Shown: positions 8,113 to 15,575 of the stretch, piece after piece
Position numbering within the stretch: the first letter of the stretch is position 1
Layout of the letters: each line of letters begins with the position of its first letter
From: Streptomyces liangshanensis
GTDB taxonomy: Bacteria; Actinomycetota; Actinomycetes; Streptomycetales; Streptomycetaceae
Direction of reading: 5' to 3'
NCBI RefSeq assembly: GCF_011694815.1
Contig: NZ_CP050177.1
Span: forward strand, 4,627,001 to 4,691,000
DNA: 64,000 nucleotides
Notes under the pieces: model-generated
What the model saw: the letters and a program-made list of their open reading frames with translations, nothing else
Databases searched by the model: none
Told to the model about the DNA's origin: nothing
Program-made: the position numbers and the translations under genes

Positions 8113-8295
8113 GTGCACGGCACCGCCACCCTGCTCACGGCGGCCGGAGTCGTGCCCCGCGTCGTGATGGAGATCCCCGGGCACTCGCAGATCAGCATCA
8201 CCATGGACGTCTGCACGCACGTTGTGCAGGACACGCAGCGCGAGGCCATGAGTCACATGGATCGGCTGCTCAGGAGGCGTCCGGGTCGTCAGTGA
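8113..8295 (+). pseudogene. C-terminal fragment of a tyrosine recombinase (integrase)
   Basis: The 60-codon frame matches only the end of phage-type integrases: HGTATLLTAAGVVPRVVMEI, then PGHSQISITM and the closing MDRLLRRR. The catalytic domain upstream of the box II His region is gone. The position normally occupied by the nucleophilic Tyr in the 'T-x-x-Y-T-H-V' motif reads Cys (TMDVCTHVV). The fragment lies 64 bases from the 3' end of tRNA-Arg, where such integrases usually sit next to their attachment site. It is the footprint of a lost or decayed integrative element. Confidence 0.75.
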
Positions 8296-8313
8296 CCGTG
8301 CTCGTGGATGTCA

Positions 8314-8353
8314 GAGGGGCCTCACCTCCCAAACTTGGGAGGTGAGGCCCCTC
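8314..8353. terminator. Long perfect hairpin between integrase scar and tRNA-Arg
   Basis: Two 19-base arms (GAGGGGCCTCACCTCCCAA and its exact complement) are separated by only two bases. There is no T-run. It lies five bases beyond the tRNA 3' CCA on the minus strand and 18 bases after the stop of the integrase fragment. It can serve as a bidirectional factor-independent terminator of the Streptomyces type. Confidence 0.7.
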
Positions 8354-8358
8354 CGAAC

Positions 8359-8434
8359 TGGTGCCCCCGGCAGGATTCGAACCTGCGACACCCGCTTTAG
8401 GAGAGCGGTGCTCTATCCCCTGAGCTACGAAGGC
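8359..8434 (-). tRNA. tRNA-Arg (anticodon CCU)
   Basis: On the minus strand a complete 76-nt cloverleaf is present. The acceptor stem GCCTTCG pairs with CGGGGGC. The anticodon stem is CCGCT/AGCGG with loop CTCCTAA, giving anticodon CCU. The T arm is GCAGG-TTCGAAT-CCTGC. The 3' CCA is encoded (8361-8359). The adjacent integrase fragment suggests that this tRNA served as an attachment site. Confidence 0.95.
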
Positions 8435-8632
8435 GGGGGTCTGTCTGGGGACGTTTCCGGGGTGGGGGCTGTGGGCCGCCGCCCTTGTGTGTCCTGGACA
8501 GACTGACGATCAGCTGGTGGGAGCCTGCGCGTCGCAGCCAGTGTAGCGGTAGGTGTCCGTGGCCGGGTGTGTGGTTGTGAGGGGGGCCGGGATAATCTGC
8601 CTCGCTCTGAATCGGCCACGGAGGGGTTTGCC

Positions 8633-9175
8633 ATGACTCGTGTCTCGTCGTCCTTGCCCGAGCGGATCGAGCTTGTGGGTGAGGGGCTGGTGCTGCGGGA
8701 CTGGACGGAGGCGGACCTCGGTGCGATGCCGGGGTTGTTCGATCATCCCGACATCGCCTACTGGACGCCGATCGTGTCGCCGTTCGACGAGGGGGCGGCT
8801 CGTGCCCGGTTGGAGCGGGACCGGCGGATGCGGGCGGAGGGGACGACCATTCTGCTGGCCATCACTCTGGACGGTGGTGTGCCGCTCGGCGAGGTCATGT
8901 TGCGGCGGGCCCCGGAAGGGATGGAGATCGGCTACGCGGTCGGGCCGGCGCATCGGGGGCAGGGGCTCGCGGTGCGGGCGGTGCGGGTGGTGGCCGGGTA
9001 CGCGTTCGAGCAACTGGGCGCGGAGCGCGTCGTGTTGGAGGTCGAGGCCGAGAACGGCGCCAGCGTCGCCGTGGCCGTGAAGGCCGGCTTCGGACTGCTC
9101 GACGTGCCGCTGATCAGGGGGGAGGAGAAGGGGCGGGCGTATGCCTTGCAGACGTGGGGGTTGGACCGACCCTGA
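8633..9175 (+). CDS. GNAT-family N-acetyltransferase (RimJ/RimL-like)
   Basis: The 180-residue protein shows the GNAT order. An N-terminal LVLRDWTEADLGAM segment comes first, then the central strand, then the acetyl-CoA pyrophosphate loop in GYAVGPAHRGQGLAVRAVR (Q/R-x-x-G-x-G/A type), and a C-terminal LEVEAENGASVAVAVKAGFG that matches the N-x-x-S-x-x-x-x-x-x-x-GF signature. ATG 8633 is preceded by GGAGGGG. RimJ/RimL relatives acetylate ribosomal proteins, but many homologues act on small molecules or toxins, so the acceptor is open. It is followed by the AMP-binding-like gene. Confidence 0.85.
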   Translation: MTRVSSSLPERIELVGEGLVLRDWTEADLGAMPGLFDHPDIAYWTPIVSPFDEGAARARLERDRRMRAEGTTILLAITLDGGVPLGEVMLRRAPEGMEIGYAVGPAHRGQGLAVRAVRVVAGYAFEQLGAERVVLEVEAENGASVAVAVKAGFGLLDVPLIRGEEKGRAYALQTWGLDRP

Positions 9176-9241
9176 GGGTGTGGCGGTCCGCGGTCGGTCT
9201 GTGGTTGACCCGGGGGAGCGGGGCGCATAGCGTCCGGCGGT

Positions 9242-10438
9242 GTGGGCGATCTTGGGCGGGTTGTGGGGGCGTTGACCGGGCCCGGGGCGCCGTTCGCGGT
9301 GGTGCGCGGGGAGAGCGGGGGGCTCGTCTACGCGAGTGGGCCCCGGACCCTGCGGGAGTTCGTCGAGACCACCTGGGCCTACGGCGACCGGCCGTTTCTT
9401 GTGTGCGGGGAGCGGACCTGGGCGTACGGGGAGTTCTTCGCCTCCTCTGCCGCGTTGGCCGGGCGGCTCGTCGGGGAGTACGGGCTGCGGGGCGGCGATC
9501 GAGTCTGCATCGCCATGAACGATCGGCCCGAGTGGCAAGTCGCCTTCTGGGCCGTTCAGTTGGCGGGGCTGGTGGCGGTTCCGGTCGATCCCTCCTGGGG
9601 GGAGGAGCCGTTCTCGTACGTGGTGGGGGATTGCGCACCCCGCCTGGTGTTCGCCGAGCGCGATCGGTTGCTGCCCTCCGTTGCCGGTTGGGCGTCCCGT
9701 GCCGGGGCGCGGGTCGTTTCCTTGGAGGAGGAGAGGGAGGGTGGGAGCGGGGGATTTGATCCTGGCGTCGCGCCTCCTGACCTGGATGTGCGGGCCGAGG
9801 ATCCGTCCACCATCTTCTATACGGGTACGGGTACGGAGAGGGCCGCCCGTCCCGGTCCCGGCGCCGTGGCCACGCAGCTTGCCCAGGCCGGTGCCGTTAT
9901 GAACGCGCGCTTCCACGCCGCCGTCGCCGATCTCGGGCGGGGGCGCGTCCCCGGGTTCGGGCCCGTGGCCGCCATCCCCCTCACGTACCCCTTCTTCCAC
10001 CCGGCCTCCTTCGCCGACGTCTATCGCGCCATGGCCGTCGGCGGCAGTCTGGTGATGAAGGAGAAGGAGAGGGAGAGGGACAACCCCGAGAAGAGTCTCC
10101 CCGTGGGGCTGGACCTGCGGCTCGCCGAGACCTCCGGGCCCGTCCTCCTCGACGGGCGGCCCACCCCCGTCACCGAGGTTCGCGTCGCCGGGCCCCGCGG
10201 CGCGTCCCTCCCCGACGGGGAGGTGGGGGAGCTGTGGGTGCGCGGGCAGTCGCTCGCCATCGGCTACTGGGGCGACCCGCAGGTCGGCCCAGGCCCAGCC
10301 TCAGGCCCAACCCCAACCCCAGGCCCAACCCCAGCCCCCGGCGCCTTCCCGGACGCCGGCGGCGGGTGGTTCATGACCGGCCTGCGGGCCGCGCTCGGCG
10401 AGGGACGTGTGGTGCGGTGGGACGGCGACGCGCGGTAG
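9242..10438 (+). CDS. Degenerate acyl-CoA synthetase-like (AMP-binding) protein
   Basis: The 398-residue protein (GTG 9242) begins like an ANL-superfamily adenylating enzyme (REFVETTWAYGDRPFLVCGE, VCIAMNDRPEWQVAFWAVQL). The core motifs are broken. The nucleotide loop expected as YTSGTTGxPKG reads IFYTGTGTERAARPG. The segment between it and PVTEVRVAGPRGASLPDGEV is shortened. The motif expected as GWFxTGD reads GWFMTGLRAALGEG, losing the Asp that binds the ribose. The C-terminal lid domain is absent (family members are about 500-550 residues). A proline-rich insert lies near residues 350-370. It is probably a pseudoenzyme or a gene in decay. Confidence 0.75.
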   Translation: MGDLGRVVGALTGPGAPFAVVRGESGGLVYASGPRTLREFVETTWAYGDRPFLVCGERTWAYGEFFASSAALAGRLVGEYGLRGGDRVCIAMNDRPEWQVAFWAVQLAGLVAVPVDPSWGEEPFSYVVGDCAPRLVFAERDRLLPSVAGWASRAGARVVSLEEEREGGSGGFDPGVAPPDLDVRAEDPSTIFYTGTGTERAARPGPGAVATQLAQAGAVMNARFHAAVADLGRGRVPGFGPVAAIPLTYPFFHPASFADVYRAMAVGGSLVMKEKERERDNPEKSLPVGLDLRLAETSGPVLLDGRPTPVTEVRVAGPRGASLPDGEVGELWVRGQSLAIGYWGDPQVGPGPASGPTPTPGPTPAPGAFPDAGGGWFMTGLRAALGEGRVVRWDGDAR

Positions 10439-10454
10439 GCCGGCGGCGCGTGCC

Positions 10455-11798
10455 CTACGACCGCGTCACCCGCACCCTGAAGTCCCCGCCCCGCTCCTCC
10501 CCCACCACCGCGATCCGGATCCCGTTCGCCCGGTCCACGAAGGACTCGCCCGGGCGGTACGGCGCGTCCGACAGCTCCGCGTGCACGTTCGGCCGCCGCG
10601 TACAGCCCCCGCTCGTCTTCGCGCTGTCCGCCACCGTCACCGGCCCGCGTCCCGTGTCCACGCCCGAGTCCACCCGGTAGATCAGCACCCCCGGCCGGCA
10701 CACCGCGTCGTCGTTGCCCGCCCGGGTCCGTACCTCGATCGCGTACCCCGCGTCCTCGGATATCGGCACGAACGTCATCTTCGGCCCGCCGGCCGTCGCC
10801 AGCGGCCCCAGCACGTGCTCACTGCTCCCGTTCGCCGCGGCGCAGCTGATCTGCGAGTCGTCGAGCCAGCCGAGCTTCCACTTGTGCCAGCCCAGCAGGT
10901 CGTTGTTGGCCCCCCAGTCCTCCGACATGATGTCCCAGTGCCCGACCGTGCCCCCGCCCTGCGGCGTGTAGAGGTCGGGCAGGCCGAAGACGTGGCCGTT
11001 CTCGTGGGGCAGCACCCGGTAGCCGGTTTCCGCGTACGACCCCGAGCCGTCGTCCTGGCGGCTGTAGACGAACGACGTGTTGGCGAGCGGCACGCCGTCC
11101 GCGTGGGGCGCGTCGCCGTTCCCCGAGAAGGTCACCGACAGGACCGTGTCCAGCGCCGAGGGGCCCGCGTTGGGCGTGACCAGGATGTTGACGAGGTCGT
11201 ACGCGCTGAAGTCGACCTTCGGGTCCGCCGCCCGCACGATGTCCTCGACGAGCTTCCGGTAGCCGGGCTCGTACGGTGACCCGCGCACTATCCCGTACGC
11301 CGTGAAGTCCCGCGGCATCCGCAGCCAGCTCGTCACCGGGGCCTCGGGACGGTAGTCGAGCCGCCCGTACGAGCTGGTCCTGAACCACTCCGACGTCTGC
11401 GGGAAGAACTCCGCCATCCGCCCGAGCGCGGCCCCCGGGCCCGGCGCGTCGGGGAAGTCGATCATCAGGTTGAGGGCCCGGACCTTGCCGGTGGAGGGGG
11501 AGTAGCCGGGCGGTGTGGGCACGCCCTCGGACATCTGTACGTGGGAGGCGGACGCGATACGGCACGGGCCGAGGGCCGAGTCCTGGCCGGTGGCCACCGG
11601 ACCCGCGCTGGCCCGGGACGGGGCCTGGAGTGTCGTGCTCGCCGTGGTGAGCGCGGCGAGGGTGAGGGCGGCGAGACCCGCGAGGGCGCCGATCCGGCCG
11701 GGTCTGCGGTGCCGGCCGCGGCGCGGACCCGAACGGCCGCGGTACGGGCCCGGCCGGCCGTCGTCCCCGCCCCTGCGTATCCGACGCGTCTGCTGCAT
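10455..11798 (-). CDS. Secreted M6-family (immune inhibitor A-like) metalloprotease
   Basis: The 447-residue protein opens with a very basic arginine-rich segment and a hydrophobic core (IGALAGLAALTLAALTTAST), a long signal peptide. The zinc motif HENGHVFGLPDLY starts at His265 and is typical of M6 peptidases, in which the HExxH is followed by a GLPD/Y turn. A WDIMSEDWGANNDLLGWHKW segment downstream is also characteristic. M6 enzymes of this kind are exported proteases that digest host or environmental proteins. No PKD or pre-peptidase domains are visible. It converges on the AMP-binding-like gene with a 16-bp gap and lies upstream of the TetR control region. Confidence 0.85.
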   Translation of the reverse strand: MQQTRRIRRGGDDGRPGPYRGRSGPRRGRHRRPGRIGALAGLAALTLAALTTASTTLQAPSRASAGPVATGQDSALGPCRIASASHVQMSEGVPTPPGYSPSTGKVRALNLMIDFPDAPGPGAALGRMAEFFPQTSEWFRTSSYGRLDYRPEAPVTSWLRMPRDFTAYGIVRGSPYEPGYRKLVEDIVRAADPKVDFSAYDLVNILVTPNAGPSALDTVLSVTFSGNGDAPHADGVPLANTSFVYSRQDDGSGSYAETGYRVLPHENGHVFGLPDLYTPQGGGTVGHWDIMSEDWGANNDLLGWHKWKLGWLDDSQISCAAANGSSEHVLGPLATAGGPKMTFVPISEDAGYAIEVRTRAGNDDAVCRPGVLIYRVDSGVDTGRGPVTVADSAKTSGGCTRRPNVHAELSDAPYRPGESFVDRANGIRIAVVGEERGGDFRVRVTRS

Positions 11799-11977
11799 GC
11801 GGTCGCCTCCGGGTCCGCGGCGGCGGGCCGGTCCTGACCGCTGCCTGTTCGATCACCCTCCGTCGGTCGGCGTGTCGGCGCTCGCTGGGTGCGCCGATCG
11901 TGCGTTTTTCGCGGATTTGTGCGTGTTTCGCGCATGATCCTTTTGGGTGTGACCCAGGTCACGCGAGGGAGGTGAAA

Positions 11978-12042
11978 TAAGCGGGGACCCTCTCCCCGTT
12001 TGCACGTGTGTCGCAGGGAAACGGGGACGCGATCCCCGCTTA
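11978..12042. promoter_or_regulatory. Paired palindromic operators CGGGGA-N5-TCCCCG
   Basis: Two 17-bp palindromes with identical half-sites lie at 11982-11998 and 12022-12038; their centres are exactly 40 bp apart. The whole 65-bp block is itself a dyad. TAAGCGGGGA (11978) pairs with TCCCCGCTTA (12033), and TCCCCGTTT (11993) pairs with AAACGGGGA (12019). Spacing of about four helical turns would place two dimers on the same DNA face. Which regulator binds is not known. Confidence 0.6.
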
Positions 12043-12111
12043 CCGGGACCGGCTGAACGGTCGGACCGACATGTATCAGCCACATGCACGACACATGGGA
12101 CACGTACGAGC

Positions 12112-12130
12112 CGTACAAGATGGTTGTACG
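12112..12130. promoter_or_regulatory. TetR-type operator upstream of the TetR gene
   Basis: CGTACAAGATGGTTGTACG is a perfect 7-5-7 palindrome, of the size and composition typical of TetR-family operators. It is 57 bp upstream of the regulator's GTG, fitting autorepression. A related but shorter GTAC-TTAC-GTAC element lies at 13112-13123 before the MFS gene. Confidence 0.6.
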
Positions 12131-12187
12131 ACACGGACGAGGACGAGCAGGACCGACAGGACGAGACGAGCCGAGGGAGGGCTGGAC

Positions 12188-12844
12188 GTGAGCACCACCG
12201 CCGCGGAACCACGTGTGCGCCGCATTCCCCGGCCGCGCGCCGACGCGCTGCGCAACCGGGAGCGGATCGTGCACGCGGCCCGCGAGATGTTCGTGGAGTT
12301 CGGCCCCGAGGCCGCGCTCGACGAGATCGCCCGCCGCGCCGGCATCGGGAACGCCACGCTGTACCGGCACTTCCCCGACCGGCGCTCCCTCGTCCACGAC
12401 GTCGTGCTCTCCGTCATGGCCCGTACCGCCGAACAGGCGGAACGGGCCGCGATCGAGGAGGACGACCCGTTCGCCGCGCTGCGCCGCTTCGTGCACGCGG
12501 CCGCCGACGAACGGATCGGGGCCCTGTGCCCCATGCTCTCCGGTACGTTCGACCGGGACCGACCCGATCTGGACGCCCAGCGCGAGCGCCTCGAAGGCGC
12601 CGTGGAAGGGCTGATGGAGAGGGCGAGAAGGACCGGACAGCTGCGCACCGACGTCGCCGTGGGCGATCTGATGGTCGCGCTGTCCCAGCTCACCCGCCCG
12701 TTGCCCGGTACCGGCTGCGTGGACATGGACCGGTTCACCCACCGGCACCTGCAGCTGTTCCTGGACGGACTGGCCGCCCCGGCCCGCTCCGTACTGCCGG
12801 GCAAGGCCGCCACTCTGGAGGATCTGCGCCGCGCCGCTCCGTGA
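12188..12844 (+). CDS. TetR-family transcriptional regulator
   Basis: The 218-residue protein has an N-terminal TetR DNA-binding domain at about residues 20-75 (ADALRNRERIVHAAREMFVE, then EIARRAGIGNATLYRHFPDR). A helical ligand domain follows and ends in a TetR_C-like region (VGDLMVALSQLTRPLPGTGC). GTG 12188 was chosen because GAGGGAGGG precedes it; the frame is open further upstream but without codon bias. It lies 315 bp upstream of a co-directional DHA2 multidrug exporter. The obvious model is a drug-responsive repressor of itself and that pump, supported by the palindrome at 12112-12130. Confidence 0.9.
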   Translation: MSTTAAEPRVRRIPRPRADALRNRERIVHAAREMFVEFGPEAALDEIARRAGIGNATLYRHFPDRRSLVHDVVLSVMARTAEQAERAAIEEDDPFAALRRFVHAAADERIGALCPMLSGTFDRDRPDLDAQRERLEGAVEGLMERARRTGQLRTDVAVGDLMVALSQLTRPLPGTGCVDMDRFTHRHLQLFLDGLAAPARSVLPGKAATLEDLRRAAP

Positions 12845-13159
12845 CGCGCCCTGAACCAAGACCACGGAACAAGACCCACGGAACAAGACCCACGCAACAA
12901 ACCCTCACCACAAGACGCAAGCAAGACCACGGACCGTACGTGAGGACCGCGCGCCGCGGATCTTCCAGACGAGACTTCACCAGGCTCACCAGACCCACCA
13001 GACCCACCAGGGCGGACGCACCGGACACGGTGCCGGAATCCGTCCGTCCATCACTCCGTCACCCTGTGACCCCAGTGACTCCATGACCTCGTAAGGCATG
13101 CACCGTCGCATGTACTTACGTACGTTTTCGCCTTTCTGCACCCTTAGGTGGATCCCTCC
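12845..13159. other. 315-bp gap with short tandem repeats before the MFS gene
   Basis: No gene is visible. The stretch 12855-12900 contains about three copies of a roughly 15-base unit (CACGGAACAAGACC type), and 12976-13012 has repeats of CACCAGACC. The promoter-proximal part (13091-13140) carries GTACTTACGTAC, a possible operator half-match to the site before the TetR gene. AGGTGG at 13146-13151 is the ribosome binding site for ATG 13160. Confidence 0.5.
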
Positions 13160-14698
13160 ATGTCAAAAACAGCCGAAACCCGGCTCCCCGCCCAGGACGC
13201 CTCGGCTCCTGACCCGACCCGCTGGAAAGCGTTGGCGTTCATCGCGCTCGCCCAGCTGATGGTCGTCCTCGACGCGACGATCGTGAACATCGCCCTGCCC
13301 TCCGCCCAGAAGGACCTCGGGATATCGGACGGCAACCGGCAGTGGGTCATCACGGCCTACGCGCTCGCCTTCGGCGGTCTCCTCCTCTTCGGCGGCCGCA
13401 TCGCCGACCTGTGGGGACGCAAGCGCAGCTTCGTCGTCGGCCTGTCCGGCTTCGCCCTGGCGTCCGCGCTCGGCGGCGCGGCCACCAGCGAGTACATGCT
13501 GCTCGGCGCCCGTGCCCTCCAGGGTGCCTTCGGCGCCCTGCTCGCCCCCGCGGCCCTGTCGCTCCTCGCGGTGACCTTCACCGATCCCAAGGAGCGCGCC
13601 AAGGCCTTCGGTATCTACGGGGCGATCGCCGGTGGCGGTGGCGCCGTGGGTCTGATCCTCGGCGGCTTCCTCACCGAGTACCTTGACTGGCGCTGGACCT
13701 TCTTCGTCAACGTCCCGTTCGCGGTGGTCGCCGCCCTCGGCGCCTACTTCGTGATCCGCGAGCCCGCGGGCGGCCGTAACCGCTCCGCCCTCGACATCCC
13801 GGGCGTGGTCCTGTCCACGCTGGGCCTGGTCTCGCTCGTGTACGGCTTCACCCGCGCCGAGTCCAAGGGCTGGTCCGACCCGACGACCATCGGTCTCTTC
13901 GTCGCCACCGTCGTGCTCCTCACGGCGTTCGCGGTGGTCGAGTCCAAGGTCAAGAACCCGCTGCTGCCGCTGCGCGTGGTGACCAACCGCAACCGCGGTG
14001 GTGTCTACCTCTCGCTGGGCCTCGCGATCATCGCGATGTTCGGGCTCTTCCTCTTCCTCACGTTCTACCTCCAGATCGTGAAGGGCTACTCGCCGGTCGA
14101 GACCGGCTTCGCCTTCCTCCCGATGATCGCGGGCATGATCATCGGCTCGACCCAGATCGGCGCCCGCCTGATGACCCGGGTGCCCGCCCGGCTGCTGATG
14201 GGCCCGGGCTTCCTGCTCGCCGCCGTCGGCATGCTGCTGCTGACGCAGCTGTCGATCGGCTCCTCGTACGCCGGTCTGATCCTCCCCGCGGAGGTCATGC
14301 TCGGCCTCGGCATGGGTACGGCGTTCATGCCCGCCATGTCCCTCGCCACGTTCGGCGTCGAGCCGCGTGACTCGGGCGTCGCCTCCGCGATGGTGAACAC
14401 CTCGCAGCAGGTCGGCGGCGCGGTCGGTACGGCCCTGCTGAACACGATCGCGGCCTCCGCGACCACCTCGTACCTCGCCTCGCACGTCGCCGGTTCCGGC
14501 GGTCCGAAGCTGCTCCAGGCCGAGGCGCTGGTGCACGGTTACGCGAGCGCCATCTGGTGGGCGGTCGGGATCCTGGTCGTCGCCTCGGCGATCGCGGTCT
14601 CGTTCATCACCGCCGGGCGTCCGAACATGGACCCGACGAAGATCGCCGGCGGCGAAGGGGCCGAGGGCGAGGTCCAGGTCCCGGTCGCGATGCACTGA
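13160..14698 (+). CDS. MFS drug exporter, DHA2 (EmrB/QacA) family
   Basis: The 512-residue protein has about 14 hydrophobic segments. It shows the DHA2 signatures: LAQLMVVLDATIVNIALPSA in helix 1 (motif D1) and GGRIADLWGRKRSFVVGLSG between helices 2 and 3 (motif A). These proton antiporters export amphipathic drugs or metabolites. ATG 13160 has an AGGTGG site at proper distance; GTG 13148 would overlap that site. The upstream TetR gene is the likely regulator. The C-terminal tail is acidic and cytoplasmic. The substrate cannot be predicted. Confidence 0.93.
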   Translation: MSKTAETRLPAQDASAPDPTRWKALAFIALAQLMVVLDATIVNIALPSAQKDLGISDGNRQWVITAYALAFGGLLLFGGRIADLWGRKRSFVVGLSGFALASALGGAATSEYMLLGARALQGAFGALLAPAALSLLAVTFTDPKERAKAFGIYGAIAGGGGAVGLILGGFLTEYLDWRWTFFVNVPFAVVAALGAYFVIREPAGGRNRSALDIPGVVLSTLGLVSLVYGFTRAESKGWSDPTTIGLFVATVVLLTAFAVVESKVKNPLLPLRVVTNRNRGGVYLSLGLAIIAMFGLFLFLTFYLQIVKGYSPVETGFAFLPMIAGMIIGSTQIGARLMTRVPARLLMGPGFLLAAVGMLLLTQLSIGSSYAGLILPAEVMLGLGMGTAFMPAMSLATFGVEPRDSGVASAMVNTSQQVGGAVGTALLNTIAASATTSYLASHVAGSGGPKLLQAEALVHGYASAIWWAVGILVVASAIAVSFITAGRPNMDPTKIAGGEGAEGEVQVPVAMH

Positions 14699-14823
14699 GG
14701 TTCGCTCGCGACGCACTGAGGGTGCCCGAGGAGAAAGCGGCGGGAGGAAGCGGCAGTAGAACGCCGTAGGAGATCGCCGCAGAAGAACGAAGCGCGGTCG
14801 GCGACCGCGTCGCACGGTAACGA

Positions 14824-14872
14824 CGGATCTGCCCTGGTGTCGCGGTGGTTCAGCGGCGCCAGGGCAGATCCG
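14824..14872. terminator. Hairpin between convergent MFS and MarR genes
   Basis: Two perfect 14-base arms (CGGATCTGCCCTGG at 14824-14837 and its complement at 14859-14872) enclose a 21-base loop. The second arm lies inside the last codons of the MarR gene, so one structure can serve both converging transcripts. Confidence 0.6.
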
Positions 14873-15485
14873 CGCCCGTACCCTCCGGCTGCAACCCCTT
14901 CGCGATCACCCACATGATCTCCCCGAACTGCTTCACCTGCTCGGGAGTCAGCCGGTCGAAGATCGCCTGCCGTACGGCGGTGACGTGCCCCGGCGCGGAC
15001 CGCGCGAGGACCGCGTTGCCCTCCTCCGTCAGGTACGCGTTCTGGCCGCGCTTGTCCGAGGCGCACTCCTCGCGCTGGACCCAGCCGTACTTCTCCAGCC
15101 GGGCGACCGCGTGCGAGAGCCGGGACCGGGTGATCTTGGCGGCCCTGGCCAGCTCGGTCATCCGCATGCGGCGGCGGGGCGCGCGGGCGAGGTAGACCAT
15201 CAGCGCGTAGTAGATGTGCGGCATGCCGGCGTCGCCCTGGAGCTGGCGGTCGAGGTGGTCCTCCAGGAGGGTGCTGCCCTGGACGTAGGCCTGCCAGGTG
15301 TCCTGCTCGGCGGGGGTGAGCCAGCGCGGTTCGGCGTCGTCGGCTATACGGCTCCGGCTCGTACCGCTCGCGTCACCTGTGCCGTCCGCACCGCCTGTAC
15401 CACCCGTATCGCCTCTGCCGCCTGTATCGCCTGCACTGCCTGAACCGCCCGTACCGGCCGCGCTGCCGGAGGATGCCGTGGTCAT
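14850..15485 (-). CDS. MarR-family transcriptional regulator
   Basis: The 211-residue protein has a disordered Gly/Ser/Thr/Asp-rich N-terminus of about 45 residues, then a MarR winged helix: PHIYYALMVYLARAPRRRMR, TELARAAKITRSRLSHAVAR for the recognition helix region, then REECASDKRGQNAYLTEEG for the wing. MarR proteins are usually phenolic- or oxidant-responsive repressors. It diverges from the aromatic ring-cleavage-type dioxygenase gene across 90 bp with two CTTGAA-containing sites. This is a classic regulator-target layout. The long low-complexity head may mean that translation starts further downstream. Confidence 0.88.
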   Translation of the reverse strand: MTTASSGSAAGTGGSGSAGDTGGRGDTGGTGGADGTGDASGTSRSRIADDAEPRWLTPAEQDTWQAYVQGSTLLEDHLDRQLQGDAGMPHIYYALMVYLARAPRRRMRMTELARAAKITRSRLSHAVARLEKYGWVQREECASDKRGQNAYLTEEGNAVLARSAPGHVTAVRQAIFDRLTPEQVKQFGEIMWVIAKGLQPEGTGADLPWRR

Positions 15486-15503
15486 GAGGCCACTCTACCT
15501 ATT

Positions 15504-15561
15504 CTTGAAAGTTAAACTAGATACGGATAGGCTGCACGCGGCAAGTGCTTGAAGTCTCAAG
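15504..15561. promoter_or_regulatory. Two candidate MarR operator sites
   Basis: CTTGAAAGTTAAAC (15504-15517) and CTTGAAGTCTCAAG (15548-15561) share CTTGAA and AA at equal spacing and are 44 bp apart. The second is a perfect 5-4-5 palindrome just upstream of the dioxygenase start. They span the divergent promoter region, as expected for a MarR repressor controlling both genes. Confidence 0.5.
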
Positions 15562-15575
15562 TCTTTGGAGTCGCC

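Larger units (their letters stand above)
11799..12187. other. 389-bp control region between M6 protease and TetR gene
   Basis: This divergent gap has no gene but much symmetry. It contains a pair of CGGGGA-N5-TCCCCG palindromes (listed separately), a GTGACCCAGGTCAC palindrome around 11949-11962 and, close to the TetR start, a CGTACAA-N5-TTGTACG palindrome. AT-rich blocks near 11930-11980 could hold promoters for the protease (minus) and the regulator (plus). Confidence 0.6.

Noticed and set aside
7693..8256. Minus-strand frame with an Arg-Ala repeat
   Set aside because: The RARARARA stretch comes from an alternating GC run; no start context or codon bias supports a gene.
4908..8434. Direct repeat of the tRNA-Arg 3' end as a second attachment site
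   Set aside because: No copy of the T-arm/acceptor sequence was found on the far side within the window, so element borders are not claimed.
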